Shown: positions 46,324-55,880 of the stretch, in pieces
How the letters are laid out: every line of letters begins with the position of its first letter
Numbering within the stretch: position 1 is the first letter of the stretch
Virus record (IMG/VR): IMGVR_UViG_3300008459_000008
Coordinates: 42,240-106,239 of that record
Source of the DNA: a virus
Strand: one strand, 5' to 3'
Length of the DNA: 64,000 nt
Made by a program: the position numbers and the translations under genes
The notes under the pieces: model-generated
Told to the model about the DNA's origin: nothing
Databases searched by the model: none
Seen by the model: the letters and a program-made list of their open reading frames with translations, nothing else

Positions 46324-47766
46324 ACCAGCAGCTCCTTGTATTGCTTGGGATACGGCATTAACATATTTCAAAATATAATTTTGTTTGTAAAACTCCACAC
46401 CCTCTTCAGTTATATTTTGAATGATCGTTCCATCAGGTAATTCAATATCATAAATAAAACCATCATCAGATTCAGTTTCCACCTCAACTTCAACTTGTGG
46501 TAGTTTTTCGAATTGGTCAGCTATGGATTCAAAATCGAAACTTTCAAAATCCAAATCTTCTCCTAGTCCTAATAGTGATGCTTTCGCTAGGTCAGTTGCA
46601 TCTTGTGATGGTTTCCTTCTGTAAGCCACAACCCTATTTGATGGTCCTCCCTCAAACCCAACTATGAATGTATCCAATAAACCTTGTATCTCATCAACAT
46701 CTTCTTCTTCGAAAGCATAACAAGGATATTCTCTTTCAGAATTTGATGGGTAGAAATCGCCTCTTAAACTACCAGGAAAAAAAGGTTGTGGTATTTCAAT
46801 TCCAACTATACTTATTTTACCTTTCATTTGAGGATGTAATAACCAAGTCTTATATAAGTGACCCAATTTCTTTAATTGTTTTGTAGCTTTTCTAAAAATG
46901 CCTGGCTTCCTTTTATTCAAAAAATCTTGTATCCATTTTAACAATTTTAAGATCAATTCGTTGAATTTTTTGATAGGTATGAAAAAAGCACGTAAACCAA
47001 CTATGATAGGATTAAAAATAGTAGAAATAACTTTTAATTTTTCTTTTGCAATAAAAGTTGGCATTATATCAAATATTCTAAAATAAGGATTTAAATCTTG
47101 TATTGATTTGATTATGTTCAAATAACATTCTATAATTTTCATCGTTTGTGTGATGGCATTGGCCACGTTCCAAGGTGGGGCTACAATAATTTGTATAATA
47201 CCAGCTATGCCTGAAGCTGTGGTCACAATTGCGGTAATTAATCTTTTAACAATATCAATAAAACCTGTAAAAATAGCTAATAATGAATCTTTAATTGCTT
47301 TTAATTGTTCTCTGGCATATTTTTTCCACTCTTCAATTTTTTGATCGTATATCTTTTTATATTCTTTAATTTTTCGCCTACGCTCCTCTCTTCTTTTAGC
47401 TCTTCTTTTGTCCCGTTCTTCCCTTCTTTTTTGTTTTTCAGCTTCAGATATAGCCTCTTGTTGTTCTTTTGGTAAAGCTTTGAATTCTTCTTTTTCTCTT
47501 CTCTTTTTTTCCTTCTCTTCATCTTTTGCCTCTATCTCCTTTTCAGAATCAAATATTAAATCTGCTTGGTCTTTTGTGATCTCTGGATTTTTTTGTCTTA
47601 ACATTTGTTTAGCAGCGTCTTTCAAACTAGGAAAAAAACTTGCTGTGCCTCCTTTTAAATCAATTGGCAATGGGGGTATAGCATCGAAATTTATACCCGA
47701 TGTAGCTAGATCTTGTCTGAGACCTTCTAATTGTTTTTGAAATTTATCATAGGTTACTGATGCCAT
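46315..47766 (-). CDS. Virion-like protein with long basic coiled coil
   Basis: A 483-residue protein: a low-complexity K/R/E helix (about residues 80-155, EKEKKRREKEEFKALP onward) forming a coiled coil, then a hydrophobic helical region (LLAIFTGFIDIVKRLITAIV ... ASGIAGIIQIIVAPPW) that could insert into a membrane or pack in a tail, then a C-terminal domain (about 300-400) with RGDFYPSNSEREYPCYAF. It resembles tail-associated or membrane-perturbing virion proteins. An ATATATA box ends 4 nt before the start. Confidence 0.6.
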   Translation of the reverse strand: MASVTYDKFQKQLEGLRQDLATSGINFDAIPPLPIDLKGGTASFFPSLKDAAKQMLRQKNPEITKDQADLIFDSEKEIEAKDEEKEKKRREKEEFKALPKEQQEAISEAEKQKRREERDKRRAKRREERRRKIKEYKKIYDQKIEEWKKYAREQLKAIKDSLLAIFTGFIDIVKRLITAIVTTASGIAGIIQIIVAPPWNVANAITQTMKIIECYLNIIKSIQDLNPYFRIFDIMPTFIAKEKLKVISTIFNPIIVGLRAFFIPIKKFNELILKLLKWIQDFLNKRKPGIFRKATKQLKKLGHLYKTWLLHPQMKGKISIVGIEIPQPFFPGSLRGDFYPSNSEREYPCYAFEEEDVDEIQGLLDTFIVGFEGGPSNRVVAYRRKPSQDATDLAKASLLGLGEDLDFESFDFESIADQFEKLPQVEVEVETESDDGFIYDIELPDGTIIQNITEEGVEFYKQNYILKYVNAVSQAIQGAAGSS

Positions 47767-47843
47767 GATTTATATATTATAAATTACTTATTTCTCAATA
47801 ACTTTTGAAATAGGTCTAATATAATAAAAAAACAAAATGGATT

Positions 47844-48086
47844 ATGGGAAAAAAAGCAAAAGAACACAGAAAAAAAGTCGCTAAACGAAATAGGATAATT
47901 CAACAAGAACGTAAAAGATTTGAAAAACAATCACAAGAATTGTTCAACCAAATTTATAATGAACAAATGGGTTCTACAAAACCACTAGAAAGTTCATTCA
48001 ACTTTCCAAATATGAATGGACCCCTTATTGTTCCTCAAACAGAACCAATCATCAACTCGACAATACTGAACGGCCCGCAAATATAA
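47844..48086 (+). CDS. Small basic protein
   Basis: An 80-residue protein with a lysine/arginine-rich helix (GKKAKEHRKKVAKRNRIIQQ) and a Pro/Asn-rich tail. The N-terminus is typical of small phage proteins that bind nucleic acid. Function unknown. Confidence 0.6.
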   Translation: MGKKAKEHRKKVAKRNRIIQQERKRFEKQSQELFNQIYNEQMGSTKPLESSFNFPNMNGPLIVPQTEPIINSTILNGPQI

Positions 48087-48258
48087 ATCCAAGTACCCAA
48101 AATAATAAGTTGGGTTTTGATTTATTTGTTATTACAGAATTTATTTTTGATTCTATAATTTTTCTAATAAAAAAACAATATTCGTGATCATTTTTTTTCA
48201 GAACTAATAGTTTGTTCATCTCTAAAATAGAATTAATATCTTTCCTTTCCATATTCAT
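48052..48258 (-). CDS. Possible small membrane protein
   Basis: A 68-residue frame from the ATG at 48258, helical and basic, ending with a hydrophobic segment (PNLLFWVLGFIFAGRSVLSS) that could be a C-terminal membrane anchor. It fills an otherwise empty 218-nt gap. No box or convincing RBS precedes it. It may be a chance frame. Confidence 0.35.
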   Translation of the reverse strand: MNMERKDINSILEMNKLLVLKKNDHEYCFFIRKIIESKINSVITNKSKPNLLFWVLGFIFAGRSVLSS

Positions 48259-48304
48259 TTTTAAATTAAAACTATTTCTATATATAATTTTTTTTTCAAT
48301 TTTT

Positions 48305-49384
48305 ATGATCAAGCAAAATAAAATCAATATCAACATAAATAAAGACGACCAGAATATAAATGATTTTCTATTAGTTTGGTCTGAAATTGGATTCAGACCG
48401 TCCAAAATTGTAATTTACAAAAATTTTGAAGCGAATAATTTTTTGAATTATATAAATCCAATCATAATTGAAAAAGCTATTCAAAAAGATATAATACCAT
48501 TCGATGCTGTTGATATGGTAAATGAAAGGAATTTTTGTAAGATAGGAGATAATATTTGGATTAGTTTTGCTACTTATGATGTTTTGAATGAAGAATCTTT
48601 CATAGGAGAAGTTGTATTCTATTATGATTTGAAATCTGATGTGGAAGTACAATCACATATAGAATTAATCTGTGAGTTTGAGGTAAAGGATGATTTAAAA
48701 AACAACCCTACTTCAAATCTTTATACTGTTTTTGTAGGACAATCTGGTTTTGAATTGGAACCGGTATCCATAGATAATGATAAATATGAAAATTACGATT
48801 TATTCTATAATGATCAAGTTTTAAAAAAAGTAGATAAATTATCAAAAAAAATAACAAAATCAAAGAAAGGACTATCAGTAATTTTTGGTGAAAGAGGAAC
48901 TGGCAAAACATCTCTAATTAAATATATTTGTAATAAAATCACGTCCAAAGATTTTATATTCATACCTACTACTTTATTTGATTCAAGTATTAATAATTCA
49001 GAATTTAGAAATTTTATAAAAAAATATAAAAATTCAGTAATAGTTTTAGATGATTGTGAGATATATTTCAGTGATCTTTATTCGAAATCTAATATATTTA
49101 CAAACAACCTCTTACAATTAGTCGATGGTTTGGATTCTGACGAATTATGTTTGAATTTAATTCTTGTTTTGAATTGTGATAATGAAAACGATATAGACTC
49201 ACATTTGATGGAATCAAATAATTTGTTAGATGTAATTCACATAGATTACTTGAAAAAGGAAAAAATATCTGAGTTATCAAAACATTTGGAAAAGAAAACA
49301 AAATTCAAATCTCCAACCAAATTGATAGATGTTCTCAAAAATAAACCCACATCTGGAAATAATTCTGATTTAGGATTTAATTGA
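48305..49384 (+). CDS. AAA+ ATPase
   Basis: Start taken at the ATG at 48305 (359 residues), 18 nt after an ATATATA box (48280-48286). The N-terminal half (about 1-175) is an unknown domain. The C-terminal part has Walker A GERGTGKTS (about 198-206) and Walker B VIVLDDCE (about 243-250), with a likely sensor-1 Asn (LVLNCDNEND), so it is an AAA+ ATPase that remodels a protein or nucleic-acid target. It is followed 1 nt later by a coiled-coil gene that may be its partner. Confidence 0.7.
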   Translation: MIKQNKINININKDDQNINDFLLVWSEIGFRPSKIVIYKNFEANNFLNYINPIIIEKAIQKDIIPFDAVDMVNERNFCKIGDNIWISFATYDVLNEESFIGEVVFYYDLKSDVEVQSHIELICEFEVKDDLKNNPTSNLYTVFVGQSGFELEPVSIDNDKYENYDLFYNDQVLKKVDKLSKKITKSKKGLSVIFGERGTGKTSLIKYICNKITSKDFIFIPTTLFDSSINNSEFRNFIKKYKNSVIVLDDCEIYFSDLYSKSNIFTNNLLQLVDGLDSDELCLNLILVLNCDNENDIDSHLMESNNLLDVIHIDYLKKEKISELSKHLEKKTKFKSPTKLIDVLKNKPTSGNNSDLGFN

Positions 49385-49385
49385 A

Positions 49386-49718
49386 ATGAAAAATTGGACC
49401 AACGACGACTTTTTAGAATATTTAATGACTTCTGATTATGAGGATAATCTATCACCAGAAGATTACAAAACTCTGTTATCAAAATTTAGAACTTTTTACC
49501 GTATTGTGTCTTCAAGATCAACTAATATAGAAATAGAAAAAAAGAAATTCAATTTTGAGATCGAACAATTAAATACAAAATATACACAAGATTTACAACA
49601 TCTAAATGACCAAATTCAACTGATTACAATCAAATATCAATCTCTGGTTACTAGAAAACTTTCTTTCAAAGAAAGATTGTTAGGTAAAATATCATTGAAT
49701 AAAAATGAAGAAATTTAA
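49386..49718 (+). CDS. Coiled-coil protein, possible AAA+ partner
   Basis: A 110-residue protein. The N-terminus MKNWTNDDFLEYLMTSDY fits the recurring motif; residues about 45-95 form a coiled coil (NIEIEKKKFNFEIEQLNTKY). It starts 1 nt after the AAA+ gene stop, so co-transcription is near certain. Function unknown. Confidence 0.65.
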   Translation: MKNWTNDDFLEYLMTSDYEDNLSPEDYKTLLSKFRTFYRIVSSRSTNIEIEKKKFNFEIEQLNTKYTQDLQHLNDQIQLITIKYQSLVTRKLSFKERLLGKISLNKNEEI

Positions 49719-49792
49719 CCAAAATTCTCCAAAATTTCAAAAAAAGGGGGGAATGGTGGGTTCGATATATAATTAAAAATAAATTTCTGATC

Positions 49793-50023
49793 ATGGAAAA
49801 AGAAAATATGGATTACTCTGATAAGTACGATTACTTATTAAAAGTATTGACCGAAGTGATTGAAATTGATGGAAAAAAAACAACTCTCAAAGATGATTTT
49901 GATAAGTTTTTTATAAAGTCAAATAAAACTGCTGGCGTAAGAATTAGGAAAGTTATGCAAATCCTCAGAAGATCGGCAGAGGAAATCCGAAATGATGTAC
50001 AGAACTACAAAAGAAATTTCTGA
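49793..50023 (+). CDS. Histone H1-like (Hc1) DNA-binding protein
   Basis: The 76-residue protein matches the Bacteroidota Hc1-type histone pattern over its second half: DDFDKFFIKSNKTAGVRIRK then MQILRRSAEEIRNDVQNYKR, i.e. 'F.KFY.K.NK.AG.R.RK.MQ.LK..A..IR..VQ'. Such proteins bind DNA without sequence specificity and help compact the nucleoid. A phage copy might pack phage DNA or alter host DNA. It has an ATATATA box 21 nt upstream and a terminator downstream. Confidence 0.8.
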   Translation: MEKENMDYSDKYDYLLKVLTEVIEIDGKKTTLKDDFDKFFIKSNKTAGVRIRKVMQILRRSAEEIRNDVQNYKRNF

Positions 50024-50030
50024 AAATTAA

Positions 50031-50058
50031 AACTTCACTTTTAGTGGAGTTTTTTTTT
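50031..50058 (+). terminator. Intrinsic terminator
   Basis: AACTTCAC (50031-50038) pairs with GTGGAGTT (50044-50051), followed by a T run that runs into the ATATATA box of the next gene (50059-50065). Confidence 0.8.
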
Positions 50059-50088
50059 ATATATACAACAAATACTTTTATATGAAAA

Positions 50089-50709
50089 ATGAACAAATTT
50101 AGTAAAATTTCGGGTCAGAAAGTTAGTGATTTACCCAAATTGATTAAATCACCTGAAGAGATGGAAATCGAACAATTAAAATTTGGTCTACTCAAATTAA
50201 TGGATAGTTGTTTGACTATTAGGTCATATGGATCAGCTAGAAGAAATATTCTGGAAGATACAGTGAAAATAGCAGGTAAAGAAATGTTTATTGAGGCTCT
50301 GATTGATTTTATGGCTGATAAATCATACAAAGAACAAATTGTACTTTTGGAATCAATGAAATCTGACACAAAAGATTGGAAATCGATTGATAATAAAATC
50401 AATGAAGTAAACGAAAAAATTCAAAATGTTAGAAATTTGACTGTAAATAAAAATCAAGTAAAGAAAATCAAAATGTTTTTGGAAACATATGGTGAAGATG
50501 AAAGGTTTGAAACACTATTGGAAAACTATGTTGCAAAATTAGATGATGGTAAAATGGCTTATTCAAGCTCTTTACTAGTGAGAGAAATGATGAGAAATAC
50601 TAAATTTTCTATTTACCCTAAAAAACAACTTGAAAATATTGCTAGGCAATACTTGATTAGGGCTACTCAACTTGGATATAACCCAAATGGAACAGACATT
50701 AACATTTGA
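50089..50709 (+). CDS. Unknown helical protein
   Basis: A 206-residue helical, basic protein starting MNKFSKISGQKVSDLPKLI. An ATATATA box lies 23 nt upstream. An ATG 7 nt upstream in another frame gives only a 5-codon peptide. It overlaps the next gene by 38 nt. No family recognised. Confidence 0.65.
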   Translation: MNKFSKISGQKVSDLPKLIKSPEEMEIEQLKFGLLKLMDSCLTIRSYGSARRNILEDTVKIAGKEMFIEALIDFMADKSYKEQIVLLESMKSDTKDWKSIDNKINEVNEKIQNVRNLTVNKNQVKKIKMFLETYGEDERFETLLENYVAKLDDGKMAYSSSLLVREMMRNTKFSIYPKKQLENIARQYLIRATQLGYNPNGTDINI

Positions 50710-51430
50710 AGAAACCCTAATTAGTAGAATATCAAAGATGACTATCTTTGATCAATTTGCTCAAACTATTTTTGTAGACCACAATCATGGAGTAATTGAG
50801 GTTGAAAATTCATTCAGAGAAATGAATACAATCAAATTTATCAGAACTGAAATTGCATATGAATTAAAAGGTCATAGAGTAATATCGAAGAAAATGAAAT
50901 TTAATGACATCGTAATTTCAGACTTGATGGAGGGGTCAACAATATCAGTTGATAAATCAATTTGTAAATGTGTTTCTTCGGATTTGAACAAATTGTTCAT
51001 TCAAGAATTAAATCGTTTTGAAAAAACAGAACAACATAAATTTAGATTATTTGACCAAAATTTTATTCAAAAGATTTTTATACCTAATAAAAATGTAGAT
51101 TTAATTCAAAAATTTTTAGAGGTTAGTAATGGTATGAGTTGGGCAATAATACCATATAAGTTGTCGAATATTTTTTACCAATCAGAAAAATTGGAATTGA
51201 ATAAGGACGAAAATGAAAAATTGATTTATCATCTAGGAAAAATAGAAAACACCAATATCTATATCAACCCAGATGATCAATCCGGAAAAATTTTCTTTGG
51301 TAATTTTGATTCTATGATAATTTTGGCAAAAAATGATATGAATATCTTTGACAACGATCAAGGAAGAAATTATAATTTCGAGTATTTATTCATTGAACAG
51401 TCACCGATAAAGTCGTTAGATGTCATTTAA
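50672..51430 (+). CDS. Unknown protein
   Basis: A 252-residue protein; the start may also be the ATG at 50687. It is mixed alpha/beta with no known motif. Overlap with the 50089 gene suggests translational coupling. Its stop overlaps the convergent 51416 gene by 15 nt. Confidence 0.65.
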   Translation: MDITQMEQTLTFEETLISRISKMTIFDQFAQTIFVDHNHGVIEVENSFREMNTIKFIRTEIAYELKGHRVISKKMKFNDIVISDLMEGSTISVDKSICKCVSSDLNKLFIQELNRFEKTEQHKFRLFDQNFIQKIFIPNKNVDLIQKFLEVSNGMSWAIIPYKLSNIFYQSEKLELNKDENEKLIYHLGKIENTNIYINPDDQSGKIFFGNFDSMIILAKNDMNIFDNDQGRNYNFEYLFIEQSPIKSLDVI

Positions 51431-52297
51431 TAGTTCATCCAAAGCAGAATTTCTTAGATTACTGACTGTTTCGAATATCCTATAAGGATACGATCTTGTA
51501 AACCCTAAGTCATTTTCAATCTGAACATTTAACCTACCAGAGCTAATTTCTTTTGATTTAACAGTATAGACCTTGTTGTGGGTTAATCCACTATAATAAT
51601 CTGTTGTCTCTATCAATTTAACAGATTCTCCTTCTTCAATCGTTTTCATTTTCCTTTCAATTTCATACTGAATGAATTTGGTGATATTTTCAACATTAAT
51701 TTTTCTGAAGTCATAATCTTGTTTTGATAAAGATGTAAACATAAATCCCACCAAATCATTAGTTAATTCTATTTCTTTTCTAACACTATTATCAATTGGA
51801 TAAAGTGGCGTACGATAATAATCTGAAATTCTTGAACTATCTTCTATTTCAATTTCATTCTGAATACAAAAATTAGCAATTATAGCAGCAGAATTAACAA
51901 AATTGTCATTGTATCTCACACCACCTCTTCGGCGTCTATTACCGGAGTATAAATCCCATCTTTGGGAATTGATAAATTTTTCAAATGAGACTTTACCTTT
52001 GGATTTCAAAATTTTCTTGACCGACTCATCTGTCGCATTTTTTATGAGAACTTCTTTAAAGTCCTTCAACTTAATTTTTTTGTTATAAAAAACTTGTTGA
52101 TTGATTTTTTCTGTGTGTCTGATGAAATCTATGAAAATAAGATAACTTATTAATCCATAATTTCTTCCTTCGGAATACATCTGACGTAATTTATCATTAT
52201 CAGTTTCTTTAGAATAGTCATCAAGTATTTTGAATTCCTTTTTCAAGGTTTCCAATTTATCGATATTATTCTGAATTATCTCCGAGGTCAGTTTCAT
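51416..52297 (-). CDS. Unknown protein with C-terminal SH3-like segment
   Basis: A 293-residue helical protein. Near the C-terminus is SVKLIETTDYYSGLTHNKVY then TVKSKE, like small SH3/KOW-type folds ('V......YY.GL...K.Y.V'), a pattern also visible in the short genes at 63600 and 63799. No ATATATA box upstream. Function unknown. Confidence 0.6.
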   Translation of the reverse strand: MKLTSEIIQNNIDKLETLKKEFKILDDYSKETDNDKLRQMYSEGRNYGLISYLIFIDFIRHTEKINQQVFYNKKIKLKDFKEVLIKNATDESVKKILKSKGKVSFEKFINSQRWDLYSGNRRRRGGVRYNDNFVNSAAIIANFCIQNEIEIEDSSRISDYYRTPLYPIDNSVRKEIELTNDLVGFMFTSLSKQDYDFRKINVENITKFIQYEIERKMKTIEEGESVKLIETTDYYSGLTHNKVYTVKSKEISSGRLNVQIENDLGFTRSYPYRIFETVSNLRNSALDELLNDI

Positions 52298-52361
52298 AAG
52301 TACAAATATAATAAAAACTTCTAAAATAATATATACAATATTATAAATAAAATTTTAAATT

Positions 52362-52700
52362 ATGCAAAAATTTACTAGAATTGATGAAGCGAAACGATTT
52401 ATGCCAGATCCGAGTTTATTAAAACGATATGCTTCATTCATAATGCCTCTTTATATAAATGGTAATCTAAAATTGGACGAAGCTTTGTTAGATGAATATC
52501 TTGAAATGTTCAAAAAAACAAATAAATACCAAACTTCAAACGTCGTTTGTGATGCGGAAATCGAGGCAGTAAAAAACATTCTAGAAAATCCAACCACAAT
52601 AAATGGTTTTAACCAATTGAAAAAAGAAATTGAAGATGGTTGTCCCAAACTTCAATTATTTTTGAAAAAATTTGTCCAAAATAAGGATACATTCAAATGA
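52362..52700 (+). CDS. Unknown helical protein upstream of amidoligase-like gene
   Basis: A 112-residue helical protein (MQKFTRIDEAKRFM at the start), 26 nt after an ATATATA box, overlapping the next start by 4 nt. It is probably a partner or coupled protein of the 52697 product. No motif. Confidence 0.65.
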   Translation: MQKFTRIDEAKRFMPDPSLLKRYASFIMPLYINGNLKLDEALLDEYLEMFKKTNKYQTSNVVCDAEIEAVKNILENPTTINGFNQLKKEIEDGCPKLQLFLKKFVQNKDTFK

Positions 52701-54085
52701 GAAAATACTCTGAAAAGTTTTTAAATGATACTGAGTTTTTAAAATTTGCTCGTATAGGATTTGAATTTGAATTCTATATGAAAGATTTATCTTTTTATAA
52801 AACTCTGGAATTGCTAAATCAATATTTATCACCAGTTAAAGTTTGGGGGTTTAGGAAATATCACTCAGATATGACACCAGATTCGAAAAATTTCAAAATT
52901 GAACCAGATTTATCAGGTGGTGCTAACATGGTTGAATTAGTAACTGGTCCACTTGATTATTTTGAGGCTAAATTTCATCTCAATAAACTTCTGAAATTCA
53001 TTCAGACCTATGGATACACTAATGATAAATGCTCAATCCATTTTAACGTTTCTTTTAATCAAGAATCCGATAAAAATTTGAATGATTTGAATGTATTAAA
53101 GTTGATTTTGACTATGGATGAGGATGAAATTTATTATGTATATCCAATGAGGAAAAATAATGTATATGCTAAAAGTGTCAAAAACATTATTCCTTACAAA
53201 GATTATGATTTCAATAATGTTCCTATAGAAATTATCAAAAACAATTTGATGTTGCCAGATGACAAGTATTATGGTATAAATTTTCTCCATGTTAATAATC
53301 CAAGAGAAACACAAAGACTAGAATTTAGATATATCGGTGGTAAGGACTATGAGAAAAACATAGGGGATATAAGTTATTTTTTAGATTTGTTTATCAAAAA
53401 TGTTTACAATTCAATCGATGCTGGTTTTAATACTGAGGATATCGAAAAAATCGAAACATACTTAGAAGATAATATTACTAATTTTAAGAATTTTTCAAAG
53501 TATGATAATTTCCTAATAGAATTTCCAACAATTACTCTACAAGTTGACCAAACCTATGATTATAACACCATAAATGCTTATTATGATAGAATGTATACAA
53601 AACTATTTGAAATAGTTCACTGTATAGACTCTTTAGGAGATTGTATAATAAATTTCGTTACCGAAACACAAAGATTTGAATTAATTGATGCTCAGTTCAA
53701 AGCAATTAAAAATATAAAAGGTATAGATTTTATTAATTGTACTACCACAGAGGCCATTTTTCAAGAGTGTGGAATCATTAACTCTAATCTAACTAATTGT
53801 CAAGCAATAAAATCAAGTATATGGGGCTCTGAATTGACAAGTTCTAAGGTGTTGAACTCATCAGTGGAATCCTCCGAATTACATAACTGTTATTTTATGG
53901 GTGGGTATATGAATGGTGATATGATTGGTGGTGTGTTGAGAAGTGGTAAACTTGGACCATACGCAAATGTTAGTTCAGAGACTAAAATAATTTCGGAAAC
54001 CGATAATTTCTTCGATACATCATTTGACGAAGATAGACCTTCAGGTGGAAAAAAGATGTTAGATTTGAAATCTTTTAAGAAATAA
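52697..54085 (+). CDS. Amidoligase-like enzyme with pentapeptide-like tail
   Basis: The 462-residue product shows the amidoligase/GCS-like pattern: IGFEFEF near residue 20, EPDLSGGANMVELVTGPLDY near 75-95, and a metal/nucleotide-site-like CSIHFNVSF near 115. Enzymes of the Amidoligase_2 group use ATP to join a carboxylate to an amine, so it could modify a protein, peptide or peptidoglycan part. Residues about 330-440 (IDFINCTTTEAIFQECGIIN ...) are a repetitive right-handed-helix-like stretch, as in pentapeptide repeats, which could bind DNA or protein. Fusion of the two is unusual. Confidence 0.6.
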   Translation: MRKYSEKFLNDTEFLKFARIGFEFEFYMKDLSFYKTLELLNQYLSPVKVWGFRKYHSDMTPDSKNFKIEPDLSGGANMVELVTGPLDYFEAKFHLNKLLKFIQTYGYTNDKCSIHFNVSFNQESDKNLNDLNVLKLILTMDEDEIYYVYPMRKNNVYAKSVKNIIPYKDYDFNNVPIEIIKNNLMLPDDKYYGINFLHVNNPRETQRLEFRYIGGKDYEKNIGDISYFLDLFIKNVYNSIDAGFNTEDIEKIETYLEDNITNFKNFSKYDNFLIEFPTITLQVDQTYDYNTINAYYDRMYTKLFEIVHCIDSLGDCIINFVTETQRFELIDAQFKAIKNIKGIDFINCTTTEAIFQECGIINSNLTNCQAIKSSIWGSELTSSKVLNSSVESSELHNCYFMGGYMNGDMIGGVLRSGKLGPYANVSSETKIISETDNFFDTSFDEDRPSGGKKMLDLKSFKK

Positions 54086-55790
54086 ATTGATTGAATTTCA
54101 AGACAAAATTCTCATTTGTATCTTGTCCTAACAATTCTACACCTTTAGTATCATATTCAATTGGTCCACCTTGATTAGCTATGTCAATCTTCTCCTTGAG
54201 ATTGTTCACAAAGTCTTTAGCTAACATTTTCAAAACATTCACATACTTATCAGTATTGAAAGCCATTTCCAAGGCTGGTTTATTATATTTCAAAAAATTC
54301 AGACCAGATATATTGGTAATGGATGGGTGACCACCAGAATTTCTTATAATTAATTCCCAAGCTGGTACTTTGATATTACTCAAAAATCCTTTTTGTTCAT
54401 CACTCAAGTCACCGTGTAGTGTGTCCATTGACGATTTCAACTTAGGTTCACTAATATCAACACTCACTATTTTACCGTCTTTCTTTGTGTATAAACAATC
54501 TTTGTAGAAAGCCTCCAAGTCACTAAATCTGAAACCAACACCCTCATAATCTTCACCTTCAGCTTTAGCCATAGCCTTCCAGTCTTGTGAAGTTTCAAAT
54601 TCATTTTTGATTGATTCCAAAGAAACAAAAAACTTCTTCAACGTTGGTTCATATTTAGCTAAAACTTCTTTAGCAATTTCACCAAGATTGATTGATTTTA
54701 ATTTCTTTTCTTTGAATGGATTGCAAGACACTTGGAGTAAACCCATTGGCCAAGCTATACAATTGAAATCAGCTTCTGGGTTGTTTTTAAATACCACATA
54801 TCTGTCATAGGATCCAGGTTTAATCATTGAACCACCACCATATTGAGTTACAATTTTATAATCTTCATCAAAATTAACACCTTTACCAATTTGTGAACCA
54901 GCAGCTAACATCTTCTTATGTCTCCAATTACTGGGATCAAATTCTGATACATCACCAGTCTCAGGATCTTCAATAAAACTATAATTTTTCATTCTATCGA
55001 TATAGGCATTCAAATTATCAGTAATTTCTTGTGGTGTAGCTAACCTACCAAGTTTATCTGTGGTTTTACCGTTATTGATATAATGTTTCAAATTACTAAA
55101 CATTGAATATAAACTAGGTGAGGAATCCAAGACTAAGCACTCTAGGATATTTCTATTGTTATGAGTTCTTTTACCATCTAAAGACTTACAGGAAATTCGT
55201 TTATTTTTGTAAGCTAATAGTAGTCTATTAACCACAAATCCCATCATAAATCTATTCTTGACACCTGATACATCTTTTGATACTGAGAAAATTGAATTCT
55301 GAACATCCTCAGGTTTGATGTTATGTGTCAAAAAGTTAGCTGAGTCAACCGTTTTGATAAGTTCGATATCTTGTGGAGTAAAAATGTCAGAATAGGCAAT
55401 TTCACCAGAAATAATTTCAACATTGGACCTAGCAGATTTGAAATATGTAGATTCAGTATCTTCTGCACCAACTTGTTTATCGTGGTGATCAGACTGAATT
55501 TGGAACATTGGTTTTCCGTGTGCAAAATCAACCAGTACACATAAGTTTTCGGGTTGATGGTGTTTGATTGCGTACTCTAATCCACCGTATTGAATGATGT
55601 GACAATCCACACACTCAATTTGATAGTAAGTTTTTAGAAAACCTTTCATGGCTAGTGCTGATGTCACACCATCCAAGTCTTTGTGAAAATAAATTTCACA
55701 AGTTTTATGTAATTTAGCAAATTTAGCTATATTTCTTAAACCAACTTCCTCGTTAGTCTTGCTCCAGTTATTGAATTTTGAAATTTCCAT
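54075..55790 (-). CDS. DHH-family phosphoesterase (RecJ-like)
   Basis: The 571-residue product has the DHH superfamily motifs: FHKDLDGVTSA (DxD, about 35-45), LVDFAHG (about 86-92), SDHHD (about 99-103), a later metal Asp region around TVDSANF, and near the C-terminus NSGGHPSITN, matching the DHHA1 'GGH' substrate site. It could be a 5'-3' exonuclease or nano-RNase acting on short oligonucleotides or cyclic dinucleotides. The N-terminus MEISKFNNWSKTNEEVG fits the recurring motif. An ATATATA box precedes the start by 4 nt. Confidence 0.75.
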   Translation of the reverse strand: MEISKFNNWSKTNEEVGLRNIAKFAKLHKTCEIYFHKDLDGVTSALAMKGFLKTYYQIECVDCHIIQYGGLEYAIKHHQPENLCVLVDFAHGKPMFQIQSDHHDKQVGAEDTESTYFKSARSNVEIISGEIAYSDIFTPQDIELIKTVDSANFLTHNIKPEDVQNSIFSVSKDVSGVKNRFMMGFVVNRLLLAYKNKRISCKSLDGKRTHNNRNILECLVLDSSPSLYSMFSNLKHYINNGKTTDKLGRLATPQEITDNLNAYIDRMKNYSFIEDPETGDVSEFDPSNWRHKKMLAAGSQIGKGVNFDEDYKIVTQYGGGSMIKPGSYDRYVVFKNNPEADFNCIAWPMGLLQVSCNPFKEKKLKSINLGEIAKEVLAKYEPTLKKFFVSLESIKNEFETSQDWKAMAKAEGEDYEGVGFRFSDLEAFYKDCLYTKKDGKIVSVDISEPKLKSSMDTLHGDLSDEQKGFLSNIKVPAWELIIRNSGGHPSITNISGLNFLKYNKPALEMAFNTDKYVNVLKMLAKDFVNNLKEKIDIANQGGPIEYDTKGVELLGQDTNENFVLKFNQFIS

Positions 55791-55880
55791 AAACTATATA
55801 TTAATTCATGGACTCATTTATTTAAATGGTTATTTGTCACATTATTTTAGTTTAATATATAATAATAAATATTCTTTATT

